From NCBI RefSeq assembly GCF_005885635.1, contig NZ_VATY01000004.1:248001-312000 (forward strand): 64,000 nucleotides of DNA, given 5' to 3'. A program made the translations under genes and the position numbers. Position 1 is the stretch's first letter. The number at the start of each line of letters is the position of its first letter. This document shows positions 18,922 through 28,800 of this stretch, piece after piece. The notes beneath the pieces are model-generated. The model was given only the letters and a program-made list of their open reading frames with translations. It searched no databases and had not been told where the DNA came from. This DNA is from Maribacter algarum (ex Zhang et al. 2020). Its GTDB lineage: Bacteria > Bacteroidota > Bacteroidia > Flavobacteriales > Flavobacteriaceae.

Positions 18922-20100
18922 TTGAATAAAAAACTATTAAACACTGGTGTACAAGATTTTATACTTCAAAATATAAATACTGACATCATGTCAGTATTAC
19001 TAAAAAAACCGCTGTTCGAAGATATTTCCCAGCAGGAGCTTTCACAGCAGATAGAAAGCAAAAAAAAGTGTAAAAAAAAACTACCAACTTGGTACAAAAC
19101 TCCAGGGATATACTATCCAAAAAAAATAAATATTGAACAAACCTCTTCTGAAATCGCAGCGCAATACAAGAGTGGGATTATTGCGGGAAAATCATTACTA
19201 GACCTAACCGGAGGCCTCGGAGTTGACAGCTATTATTTTAGTAAAAAAATAGCCGCTGTTTTTCACTGTGAAATCAATAAAAACTTGCAAGAAATTACAG
19301 CTCATAATTTCCATATGTTGGGCGCCAAAAACATCCAGACTTTTGCAATAAACGGATTGGATTTTATAAAGAATTCCAAGAAAAATTTTGATTGGCTTTT
19401 TCTCGATCCCTCTCGAAGAAATGATTCCAATGGAAAAGTCTTTCAACTTTCGGATTGTGAACCTAATATTCTAGAAAACCTGGAACTGCTTTATAGTAAA
19501 TCAGAAAATATCCTTCTTAAAACATCACCGCTTCTAGATATTTCAATTGGCCTTAAAGAACTGAGTGGAGTAAAAGAAATTCACGTAATCGCCATAAATA
19601 ATGATGTGAAAGAACTCCTTTGGGTGATGAAAAAAGGATTTTTGGGCGGAATAAAGATTAGAACTTGTAATTTTACAAATTCAAGAGTTCAGAACTTCGA
19701 TTTTGAGTTAACTGAAGAAAAGACAGCCCAACCAGATTTCGCTCTACCCCTTTCCTACCTATATGAACCAAATGCTTCAGTTTTGAAAGCTGGGGCCTTC
19801 AAATGTATTGGATTTAAATGCAACCTAAAGAAACTTAACCCAAACACACATCTTTATACGTCATCAAGACTAATTGATTTTCCGGGCAGACGCTTTAAGT
19901 TGTTGAAACTTGTCGCTTATGGCAAGAAAAACGTCAAAAATCTTAACTTGACCAAAGCCAATATAACCACACGTAACTTTCCCGAAAGTGTGGATGGCAT
20001 TCGCAAAAAGTTCAAAATAAAAGAAGGCGGGAGTTCATTTTTGTTCTTTTTCAAGGATATGGATAATACAAGTCAAGTTGCATTGTGTGATAAAGTTTAA
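18922..20100 (+). CDS. class I SAM-dependent methyltransferase with THUMP-like domain (PG_1098 family)
   Basis: The 392 residues begin with a TTG start at 18922. Motif I is SLLDLTGGLGVDSYYFS (about 93-109) and the catalytic-loop motif is WLFLDPSRRNDSNGK (about 155-169), in the style of nucleic-acid methyltransferases. The C-terminal part (LIDFPGRRFKLLKLVAYGKK and NLTKANITTRNFPESVDGIR) matches the THUMP-like domain of Bacteroidota proteins related to PG_1098. RNA methylation is inferred from this domain; the target is unknown. No termination signal is clear downstream. Confidence 0.82.
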   Translation: MNKKLLNTGVQDFILQNINTDIMSVLLKKPLFEDISQQELSQQIESKKKCKKKLPTWYKTPGIYYPKKINIEQTSSEIAAQYKSGIIAGKSLLDLTGGLGVDSYYFSKKIAAVFHCEINKNLQEITAHNFHMLGAKNIQTFAINGLDFIKNSKKNFDWLFLDPSRRNDSNGKVFQLSDCEPNILENLELLYSKSENILLKTSPLLDISIGLKELSGVKEIHVIAINNDVKELLWVMKKGFLGGIKIRTCNFTNSRVQNFDFELTEEKTAQPDFALPLSYLYEPNASVLKAGAFKCIGFKCNLKKLNPNTHLYTSSRLIDFPGRRFKLLKLVAYGKKNVKNLNLTKANITTRNFPESVDGIRKKFKIKEGGSSFLFFFKDMDNTSQVALCDKV

Positions 20101-20257
20101 GTGATTTTTTGGAAAGAAACGTTTAGTTTTAAGAGACAATTATATTCTACACCAGCAGACTCTCTTATCCTCTCTTTTTAACTTTTTCCGTGTAAAAGGC
20201 TAATCCAAGAAAAAACAACGCTTTTTCGATGAAAACCCAACATTTTAGAGAGCTGGG

Positions 20258-20311
20258 TTTAACGTTAAAAAATGCGTTGAAACGTAACAAATGAGTGAAG
20301 GTTTGTTAACG
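20258..20311. promoter_or_regulatory. palindrome cluster upstream of susCD, candidate operators
   Basis: TTTAACGTTAAA (20258-20269) is a perfect 12-bp palindrome. It is followed by TAACAAA (20285-20291) and TTTGTTA (20302-20308), a 7-bp inverted repeat with a 10-base spacer, flanked by ACG on both sides. Such symmetry suits a dimeric regulator. No regulator gene lies next to susCD. Confidence 0.35.
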
Positions 20312-20444
20312 AGCACACTATTTGCAACATTTTCTTTTTTTATTAAAAAACTGCCGAATCACTAATATTTACAGTACATGAATGTGAAGTTGTAAAAAAT
20401 ATACCACGAAAACCTTGTAGTTGACAACCGTAAATTATGGGTTA

Positions 20445-20471
20445 TTGTTTGTTGTATTCCGAAGAATTTTG
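20445..20471 (+). promoter_or_regulatory. weak promoter candidate for susC
   Basis: TTG (20445-20447), 16 bases, then GAATTTTG (20464-20471), one base off TAnnTTTG. The resulting leader would be about 100 bases. It is the best candidate I see in this spacer, but not strong. Confidence 0.25.
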
Positions 20472-20579
20472 CTATTATTACCGCTTAATTGGGTTTTTCT
20501 TAACACTTTTAGGTGGAGAACTTCTCTGAAATGTCCCTCTTAAATCAAAATTAATTTAAACTAACAAACAACAAGGATT

Positions 20580-23500
20580 ATGAATCAAAAACGTGATTAC
20601 AATTCGTTAAGGCCCAAAGGGAAGCTCTCTTCTTTTGGTATCGGGCTTTTGTCGATGGTGATTTGTCTAGGTGCGCAACTAGCGATGGCAAATCCGGAAA
20701 CAAGCTTAACTAAGTTTGAACTTGCAAATGCAGTTCAATCTACAGTAACTGGAACAGTTACTGATGCAACAGGAGCACCACTTCCTGGTGCCAACGTACT
20801 AGTGAAGGGAACAACGAACGGAACACAAACCGATTTCGATGGTAACTTTACTATTGAAGCAGCAAGTGATGCTACTTTAATTTTCAGTTATTTGGGTTTT
20901 CAAACGCAAGAAGTTGCGGTTAATGGTCAATCAACCGTTAATGCAACAATGGCTGAAGACGCTGCTGCTCTTGATGAAGTTATTGTTACGGGGTATGCAA
21001 CGGAGACAAAGCGTGAAACAACTGCAGCGGTCTCCATAGTTAAGGCTGAAGAATTAGCTGCTATCCCTTCAGGTAACATTGAACAACAATTACAGGGTAG
21101 AGTTGCGGGTGTAACTGTTTTGACCAATGGTCAAGTAGGTTCTTCTTCTCAAATTCGTGTTCGTGGTTTCGGTGCCTTTGGTGGTAACGAACCTCTATAT
21201 ATTGTTGATGGTGTTCCAACTTCGAATACAGATTTTATCAATCCTGCTGATGTCGAATCTACTTCTATCCTTAAAGATGCGGCCGCTGCCTCCATTTATG
21301 GAGCAAGAGCAGCAAACGGGGTTGTTGTATTTACTACGAAGCAAGGTTCTCGAAGCAATCGCAAAACTAGAATGACCATAGACATTTCAGGTGGTGTGTC
21401 TGATCCCAATGTTGGTGGGGCTCCAGAGCAATTGAATCCACAAGAAATGGCAGAATGGACGCATAGAGCATATGAAAACAATGCAGCTGCCACGGGTACT
21501 GCAGTTCAGTATTCACACCCTCAGTATGGAACAAATGCTACACCTAGATTTCCTGACTACCTGCACGCAGATGGTCAAAACGGTGTTTTTGAAGCTGATG
21601 TGGACTTAGCACAAATACGTGCCAACTACGAGGCTGATCCGGCTAACGTATTCCTAATTCGACCAAATTTGGCAGGAACAAATTGGTTTAAGGAAATTAC
21701 CAGAATTGCACCAGTAAGTCGTGTAAGTCTAGGTTTTGATGGTGGAAATGAAAGTGGACGTTATTATATGGGCATATCTGCTCAAAATCAAGCAGGTATT
21801 CTTTTAAATAATGATTTTGCCAGATATACTGCTCGTTTTAACTCAGAATGGGATATTGCCCCATGGTTAAGTATTGGTGAAAACTTCCAGGTGACTTACA
21901 GATCAGTTGTAGGTGGGTTTGGTGGTGAAGGCGGTATTGGTGGTGCTGATGATGAATCAGTTATTCTTTCCGCCTACAGAATGCCTACTATTATTCCTGT
22001 ACGTGATGAATTCGGAAGTTTCGCAAGTACAAGAGCTTCTGGGTTTAACAACCCACGTAACCCAGTAAGACAGCTGACACTTAATGACCAAGATGATACT
22101 GGTTACAATATTGGTGGTTTTGGTAATCTCTACCTTTTATTAAAACCAATTGATGGCCTTACCTTGCGATCTAGTCTTGGTGGTGGTTATAACAATAGTC
22201 ATTTTGTTAATTATGGCTTTAGATACTTAGGTGATTCAGAACCACAAGCCAGTAATAGTTTTTCTGAAGGTAGTAACTATAGTTTCAACTGGACCTTCAC
22301 CAATACTTTTACTTATGAAAAGCTTTTTGGAAAACACAAAGTAAAATTATTCGGTGGCGTTGAAGCCTTAAATACTGGTGCTGGAAGATTCATCAACGGT
22401 AATGGTATTAACCCGTTCTCTACTGATTTGGACTTTCAGAGTTTGAGTGTAGTGCAGAGTCCTAACGTGAATAGTGGTCAATTTAAAGGGGTGAATTTCT
22501 CTTCAACTTTCGGAAAACTTGATTACAACTTTGACGAGCGCTATTATTTAACTGGTGTTATTCGTCGCGATGGATCATCTCGTTTTGGTGGTAACAATCG
22601 TTACGGTACATTCCCCGCAGCTTCTGCTGCATGGCGTGTTATCTCGGAACCCTTTATGCAAGACCAAGATTTTATGTCTGATTTGAAATTCCGTGCAGGA
22701 TGGGGACAAATGGGTAACTCAAACAATGTTGATCCGAATAACCAGTATTCTTTGTTTGCATCGAACAGAGGTAGAACATTCTATCCGATTGGTGGTCAGA
22801 ACAGTGGTGCTGATGAAGGTTTCGCACAAAGTAGAATTGGAAACCCTGATGCAAAATGGGAGACCAGTACAACCATAAACGTTGGTTTGGATGCTGCCTT
22901 CTTTAATGACAAATTAGAATTCCAGATAGACTGGTGGAAAAAAGACACTGAAGACCTTCTATATAATGTACCACTGGCTGGTGTAACCGGTAACTTTGCG
23001 GCGGCTCCGTCAGTAAATATCGCAAGTATGGCGAACTCAGGGCTTGATATCCTGGTAGCCGGTAGAGGTAACTTTACAGAAGATTTTTCGTATGATGTTA
23101 CTGTTACTGCAGGTTTCTTAAAGAATGAAATAACGGCTTTGGCCCCAGGTATTGATTTCTTTGACGGTAGAGGTTATAGAGGTATCCAGGCTACTAGAAA
23201 TGCTGTAGGACAACCTATCTCAACTTTCTTCGGATATAATGTTATTGGATATTTCAACTCTCAAGCCGAGGTAGATAGTTCTCCAGCTCAAGATGGTAAA
23301 GGTTTAGGTCGTTTTCGTTATGAAGATGTTAATGGCGATGGTGCTATTACTCCTGATGATAGAACATTCTTAGGAAGCGCTGTACCAGATGTTACAGGTG
23401 GTTCTACCATAAACCTGAGATATAAGAACATCGAGATGGAAATGTTTTGGTTTTACTCCATAGGTAATGAATTGTTTAACCAATCTAAATGGTTTACGGA

Positions 23501-23891
23501 CTTTTTCGGAACGTTTGAAGGTTCAGCGAAAGGTAGAGCAGCTTTCAATTCATGGACACCTGAATTGGGTAACAATGCAGCAGCGCCAATCTGGGAAAGT
23601 GCCTCTAACTTAAGTACGAGCGGAGCAGGTAACTCTTGGTACGTTGAAAAAGGGGATTATTTGAGACTACAGCGTCTGGCTTTCACCTATAGTTTTGATG
23701 ATAACATAATAGATAAAATGGGTATAAGCAAGTTGAAAATTGGTTTTTCTGCCAACAATATCTGGACACTAACAAAGTACAGTGGTTTAGATCCAGGAAT
23801 TGGTGGTGGTGCTGATACGAACTTTGGTATTGATGTAGGTAACTATCCTGTTTCACCTTCGTATCTGTTTAACTTACAAATCGGTCTTTAA
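20580..23891 (+). CDS. SusC/RagA family TonB-linked outer-membrane transporter
   Basis: A 1103-residue TonB-dependent barrel that, with its SusD partner, imports glycans or peptides. Order: N-terminal export signal (hydrophobic around 19-37), a carboxypeptidase-like beta-sandwich (about 56-125, VTGTVTDATGAPLPGANVLVKG), the TonB-box-like EVIVTGY (about 133-139), a plug domain with LQGRVAGVTV and YIVDGVP, the SusC signature IYGARAANGVVVFTTKQG, then a 22-strand-type barrel ending NLQIGL. The start is an ATG after a 479-base spacer. susD follows 65 bases downstream. No sensor (HTCS or ECF/anti-sigma) lies nearby, so the regulator is elsewhere. Confidence 0.96.
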   Translation: MNQKRDYNSLRPKGKLSSFGIGLLSMVICLGAQLAMANPETSLTKFELANAVQSTVTGTVTDATGAPLPGANVLVKGTTNGTQTDFDGNFTIEAASDATLIFSYLGFQTQEVAVNGQSTVNATMAEDAAALDEVIVTGYATETKRETTAAVSIVKAEELAAIPSGNIEQQLQGRVAGVTVLTNGQVGSSSQIRVRGFGAFGGNEPLYIVDGVPTSNTDFINPADVESTSILKDAAAASIYGARAANGVVVFTTKQGSRSNRKTRMTIDISGGVSDPNVGGAPEQLNPQEMAEWTHRAYENNAAATGTAVQYSHPQYGTNATPRFPDYLHADGQNGVFEADVDLAQIRANYEADPANVFLIRPNLAGTNWFKEITRIAPVSRVSLGFDGGNESGRYYMGISAQNQAGILLNNDFARYTARFNSEWDIAPWLSIGENFQVTYRSVVGGFGGEGGIGGADDESVILSAYRMPTIIPVRDEFGSFASTRASGFNNPRNPVRQLTLNDQDDTGYNIGGFGNLYLLLKPIDGLTLRSSLGGGYNNSHFVNYGFRYLGDSEPQASNSFSEGSNYSFNWTFTNTFTYEKLFGKHKVKLFGGVEALNTGAGRFINGNGINPFSTDLDFQSLSVVQSPNVNSGQFKGVNFSSTFGKLDYNFDERYYLTGVIRRDGSSRFGGNNRYGTFPAASAAWRVISEPFMQDQDFMSDLKFRAGWGQMGNSNNVDPNNQYSLFASNRGRTFYPIGGQNSGADEGFAQSRIGNPDAKWETSTTINVGLDAAFFNDKLEFQIDWWKKDTEDLLYNVPLAGVTGNFAAAPSVNIASMANSGLDILVAGRGNFTEDFSYDVTVTAGFLKNEITALAPGIDFFDGRGYRGIQATRNAVGQPISTFFGYNVIGYFNSQAEVDSSPAQDGKGLGRFRYEDVNGDGAITPDDRTFLGSAVPDVTGGSTINLRYKNIEMEMFWFYSIGNELFNQSKWFTDFFGTFEGSAKGRAAFNSWTPELGNNAAAPIWESASNLSTSGAGNSWYVEKGDYLRLQRLAFTYSFDDNIIDKMGISKLKIGFSANNIWTLTKYSGLDPGIGGGADTNFGIDVGNYPVSPSYLFNLQIGL

Positions 23892-23956
23892 TCTATTGTG
23901 ATAAAGCTGTGATATTTGTATCAAAATAATATAATATCTTTAACGAAAATATAACT

Positions 23957-25717
23957 ATGAAAACAATGATTAATCTAAAAAAATTGACAGTCTTGACCAT
24001 GGGGCTCCTGATGTTCGGAGTTTCATGTAGCGACGAGTTCCTTGAGGTTTTACCTACGGGCTCTCTTGCTGATGCTCAGGTAGGTACCAAAGATGGTATC
24101 GAGGGCTTATTAATTGGAACATACTCTGCCTTAAACGGTGTCTTCGGAAATCGTTTTGAAGGTCCTAATCACTGGGTTACCGGCTCAATAATGGGCGGTG
24201 AAGCAAATAAAGGAACCGATGCAGGTGATTATTCTTCGATCAACCCGATTCAACGTTACGAAATCGACCCAACTAGCGGTGATATCAATCAACTCTGGTT
24301 AGGGAGGTTTGAAGGAGTTTCCAGAGCTAACGCAGTTTTAGCTGCCTTGGCTAATGCAACTGATGTAACAGCGGAAGACGCAGCAAGAATAGGGGGAGAA
24401 GCCAGAATGTTAAGAGCACATTTTTATTTTGATTTGAAGAAGCACTTCAATAGTGTTCCAGTTTTTGATGAAACTGTTGAAGCTGTTGATGTGGTCACTG
24501 TGCCAAATACAACAGAGGTTTATCCTCAAATTGAAGCTGATTTACAATTTGCATATGATAATTTGCCTTCAACTACAGATGCTGGCCGCGTTAACAAATG
24601 GGCTGCCGCTGCCTTAATGGGAAAAGCTAAGTTGTATCAGAACAAATTTGCTGAGGCAAAGACTTGGTTTGACGATGTAATTGCAAATGGAGTTACTCCT
24701 TCAGGAGAAAAATATGCTTTATTAGATAATTATGCGGCAATATTCAACGCAGAATTTGATAATAATGCTGAAGCTATTTTCGATGTAGAATCTGCAAACG
24801 ATACAGGTAGTACTCAGAATGCAAACTACTTTGATGATTTAAACTACCCATACAATACAGGACCAGATGGCCCTGGTAACTGCTGTGGTTTCTTTCAACC
24901 AAGTATTTCATTAGGAAATTCTTTTAGAACGAGTGCTGGCTTGCCTTTATTAGACGATTCTTTCAATGATCCCGCCAATCAAGTTGCTGATAACTTTACA
25001 TTTTCTCAAATTGATGGAGGTGACGAAGCTGCATTTGTTGAAGATGCTGGTCCTTTAGACCCAAGAATCGATCATTCAATTGGTAGGAAAGGTATCCCTT
25101 ATTTAGATTGGCCTGGTGTTGATGGGGTTCACCCTGGTTCAGCTTGGATTCGTAGTTTCCCTTATGCGGGTCCTTATTCACCCAAAAAGTATGTGTACTA
25201 TCAATCTCAAGAAAACTCACTTACAGATGGTAGTTCATGGACAAGAGGTTATGCTTTAATGAACTACACGATTATTCGGTACGCCGATGTTCTATTGATG
25301 GCTGCTGAAGCAGAGATTGAAGCAGGCACGTTGGACAAGGCATTGGAATATGTTAACTTAGTTAGAGCTAGAGCTGCAAAGGCTGAGTTCTGGGTTAAGG
25401 ATGCCGATGGAACTGATGCAGCAAACTATGATATTGCGGAATATACTTCTTTCCCTGATAAGGCGTACGCTACCGCTGCAGTTCGTTTTGAGCGTAAGTT
25501 AGAGTTATCTGGTGAAGGTCATGCTTTCTTCGATTTAGTTCGTTGGGGTATTGCAGCCGATTATCTAAATTCCTATTTAGCTTTTGAAGGTTCGAAATTG
25601 GTAACTAAATTTGGTGGAGCTAGCTTTACAGCTGGTAAAAGCGAGTACTATCCAATTCCTCAGACTCAAATCGATATTCAAGGATCCGATGTTCTCACTC
25701 AGAACCCAGGATACTAA
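23957..25717 (+). CDS. RagB/SusD family nutrient-uptake outer-membrane lipoprotein
   Basis: The 586-residue protein is the surface lid and ligand-binding partner of the upstream SusC. The signal peptide ends in a lipobox with Cys at about residue 24 (GVSCSDEFLEV). N-terminal and C-terminal SusD domains are recognisable: ARMLRAHFYFDLKKHFN, a tetratricopeptide-like helical core, RYADVLLMAAEAEIEAG, VRFERKLELSGEGHAFFDLVRWG, and YYPIPQTQIDIQ near the end. The ligand cannot be read from sequence. A strong terminator follows directly. Confidence 0.95.
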   Translation: MKTMINLKKLTVLTMGLLMFGVSCSDEFLEVLPTGSLADAQVGTKDGIEGLLIGTYSALNGVFGNRFEGPNHWVTGSIMGGEANKGTDAGDYSSINPIQRYEIDPTSGDINQLWLGRFEGVSRANAVLAALANATDVTAEDAARIGGEARMLRAHFYFDLKKHFNSVPVFDETVEAVDVVTVPNTTEVYPQIEADLQFAYDNLPSTTDAGRVNKWAAAALMGKAKLYQNKFAEAKTWFDDVIANGVTPSGEKYALLDNYAAIFNAEFDNNAEAIFDVESANDTGSTQNANYFDDLNYPYNTGPDGPGNCCGFFQPSISLGNSFRTSAGLPLLDDSFNDPANQVADNFTFSQIDGGDEAAFVEDAGPLDPRIDHSIGRKGIPYLDWPGVDGVHPGSAWIRSFPYAGPYSPKKYVYYQSQENSLTDGSSWTRGYALMNYTIIRYADVLLMAAEAEIEAGTLDKALEYVNLVRARAAKAEFWVKDADGTDAANYDIAEYTSFPDKAYATAAVRFERKLELSGEGHAFFDLVRWGIAADYLNSYLAFEGSKLVTKFGGASFTAGKSEYYPIPQTQIDIQGSDVLTQNPGY

Positions 25718-25740
25718 TACATATCTTTTACAATAAGTTA

Positions 25741-25768
25741 AAAGCTGCTCTAACGAGCAGCTTTTTTT
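25741..25768 (+). terminator. strong intrinsic terminator after susCD
   Basis: AAAGCTGCTC (25741-25750), a TAAC loop and GAGCAGCTTT (25755-25764) form a perfect 10-bp stem running into seven T (25762-25768). It ends the susCD transcript and separates it from the VCBS gene that begins 62 bases later. Confidence 0.9.
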
Positions 25769-25829
25769 GTTTCTTTCCCTTTGTTCATGCATCTTTGTGC
25801 ATATCATAAATGTAAATTCAGACTACCGA

Positions 25830-28800
25830 ATGCATAACAAAAAAGTCCTGTCCTTTAAGCTTTTATTACCTTTAGTAGTTATATTAATTTTTATAAGTGG
25901 ATGCAAGGAAAAGAGGCCTACTACCCTATTTACTAATATCGATAGTTCTCAATCTGGTTTAGAATTTAATAACCAACTTACAGAGAATGACTCGATAAAC
26001 ATACTCAATAACGAGTTTGTATATAATGGCGCAGGGATAGCGCTAGGCGACGTTAATGGGGATGGTTTGGATGACATCTTTATCGCAGGAAATCAAGTTG
26101 ACAACAAGCTATTTCTAAATAAAGGTGAACTAAAGTTCAAGGATGTTTCTGAAAAAGCAAAAGTTTCAAAACCAGATTCACTAATGTGGTCATCAGGTGT
26201 CTCAATTATCGATATAAACAGTGACGGGCTGCTAGATATCTACGTGTGTAATACTTTTAGAAAAAATCCGTATCAGCGCCAAAATCTTTTATATATCAAC
26301 AAGGGAGTTGATAAAGAAAGCGTACCATCCTTTGAGGAGATGGCTGCGGCTTATGGCATAAATGATTCAAGTTATTCTTCACACGTCCAATTCGTTGATT
26401 TTGATTTAGACGGAGACCTTGATTTATTCGTTGGGGTAAACTGTATTGAAGGAATAAACCCCACGGAGTTTCGCCCCTCTGATGACGATGGAACTTCAAA
26501 AAGCAAAGATGTGCTTTATGAAAACATTCAAAACGATAGCTTACTGCATCCGAAATTCATTAATGTTTCAGAAAAAGCGGGCATTCGCTATCATGGTTAC
26601 AGCCATAGCACCATAGTTCATGATTTTAATCAAGACGGATGGCCTGATTTTTATGTCGCAAACGATTTTTTAAGTAACGATCTAGTTTACATAAACAATC
26701 AAGATGGAACCTTTACAAACCGAGCCGGGGATATTTTCAAACATTTCAGTCTATCGAGCATGGGAAGCGACATTGCTGATATTGATAATAATGGGCGAAT
26801 GGATATTTACACGACCGAAATGCAACCTTACTACAATAAACGTAAAAAACTATTTCAAGGTCCTAGTAGTTATTCAAAGGAGATATTTACCCGCAAGTAT
26901 AATTATGAATACCAGTACACTCGAAATACCTTACAAGTCAATCATGGTGTCAATCCAGAGACTCTACTGCCCATATTTGGGGATATCGGTATGTATGCTG
27001 GTGTTCACGAAACTGATTGGAGCTGGGCTCCACTGTTTGCGGATTTTGATAACGACGGGTGGCAGGATCTCTTTATCACAAACGGATTCCCCAAAGATGT
27101 TACCGATAGGGATTTTGGTGACTTTAGAATAACCGCCAGTAGGCTTGTCAGCAAAGAAAAATTGTTAGCAGCAATTCCAGAGATTAAGATACCCAACTTT
27201 ATTTTTAGAAATAATGGAGATTCCACCTTTGATGACCTTACTAACGAGTGGGGCTTGAATTTTGGAACCTTTTCAAGTGGAGCGGCCTACGGTGACTTGG
27301 ATAATGACGGAGATCTTGACCTGGTAGTAAACAATATAAATGACCCCGTACTTCTTTTAGAGAATAATTCATCCGAACTACAGACTAGCAACCATTATTT
27401 AAGGCTAAAATTAAAGGGGAACACTAAAAATCCGGTGGCAATTGGGGCAACAGTAGAAATTTATTCGGATGGAGCGACTCAGAAGAAGTCCGTATTATCA
27501 GGAAGAGGATACCTATCTCAACCCGAACAGACACTGCATTTTGGCCTAGGGAAACAAACTAAACTGGACAGTATTAAAATTTCTTGGCCGGATAATAATA
27601 TCCAAAAATTGACGGAAGTTACGTTAGACACGACACTTACAATTTCCTATCAATCTAATTTACTTGGTATACAACAAACTCCGGACAAATGGGATACAAC
27701 CTTGATGAAGGAGGCCTCCAGTGAATACGGTTTAAAACACAATGTACGGGATATTGATTTTATCGATTTTAACTTCCAGCGTACCTTACCCCATAAATTC
27801 TCGCAGTTTGGACCATCTCTCGCTGTGGGAGATGTTAATAATGATAGCCTAGATGACCTTTTTGTGGCCGCAAGTAGAAATTTTAAAGAATCTTGGTTCC
27901 TGCAACAAAAAGATGGAAGTTTTAAGCAACAGGAAGTCGCCTATAAATCAAATGCAAAATTAGAGGAAGAAGATGCAGGGACTCTATTATTCGATGTTGA
28001 TAATGATGGCGACCTTGATTTATACATTGCCAGAGGCTGTGGTCAGTACCCAAAGGATGACAAGTACTATAAAGACATTCTACTTATAAACAATGGCAAG
28101 GGAAGTTTTGAGGAAGCCGCCAATAGCCTTCCAGATATTCGAATTAACTCTTCTTCTGTCAAGGCTGCTGATTTTGATAAAGATGGAGATTTAGACCTTT
28201 TTGTAGGTAGTCGTGTTGAACCCTTTGCCTACCCAACGGGCGAAAGGTCCTATATTCTTAGAAACGAGAGTACGGAAAGCAATATTAGTTTTGTAGATGT
28301 AACTAAAGAAGTATCAAAGGAGCTAGCATCTCCAGGTTTGATATGTGACGCGCTTTGGACCGATTTTAATGGTGATTTCTGGCCTGACCTAATTCTTGCA
28401 AGTGAATGGGCTCCAATACGATTTTTTGAAAATAATGAGGGTATTTTAAAGGAAATTACCAACGAAACTGGAATTTCAAGAAATCTAGGGTGGTGGAACA
28501 GTCTGGCGGCGGCCGACATAGATAATGATGGCGATATGGACTATATAGCAGGGAATTATGGACGGAACATTAATTTCCAGGGAAGTAAAGAAGAACCTGT
28601 TCGGGTCTATGCTAAAGACCTAGACCAAAATGGAACTATTGATCCCCTAATCTCATATTATTTAAGAGATAGTATTGGCACACGAAAAGAATATCTATAC
28701 CACCCCTGGCAGGATGTTACCAAACAATATGTTGGCATCCGTAAAAAATTCAATTCGTTCGGTGCGTTTGGAGCCTCTACCCTACCCGAAATGTTTTCAG

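Larger units (their letters stand above)
20101..20579. other. 479-base gene-free region upstream of susC
   Basis: AT-rich spacer with no reading frame I would support. It holds a perfect 12-bp palindrome (20258-20269), an imperfect inverted repeat with TAACAAA/TTTGTTA arms (20283-20311), a 7-bp hairpin arm pair (20233-20239 with 20254-20260) and one weak promoter candidate (20445-20471). It probably contains the control region and a leader for the susCD transcript. Confidence 0.6.
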
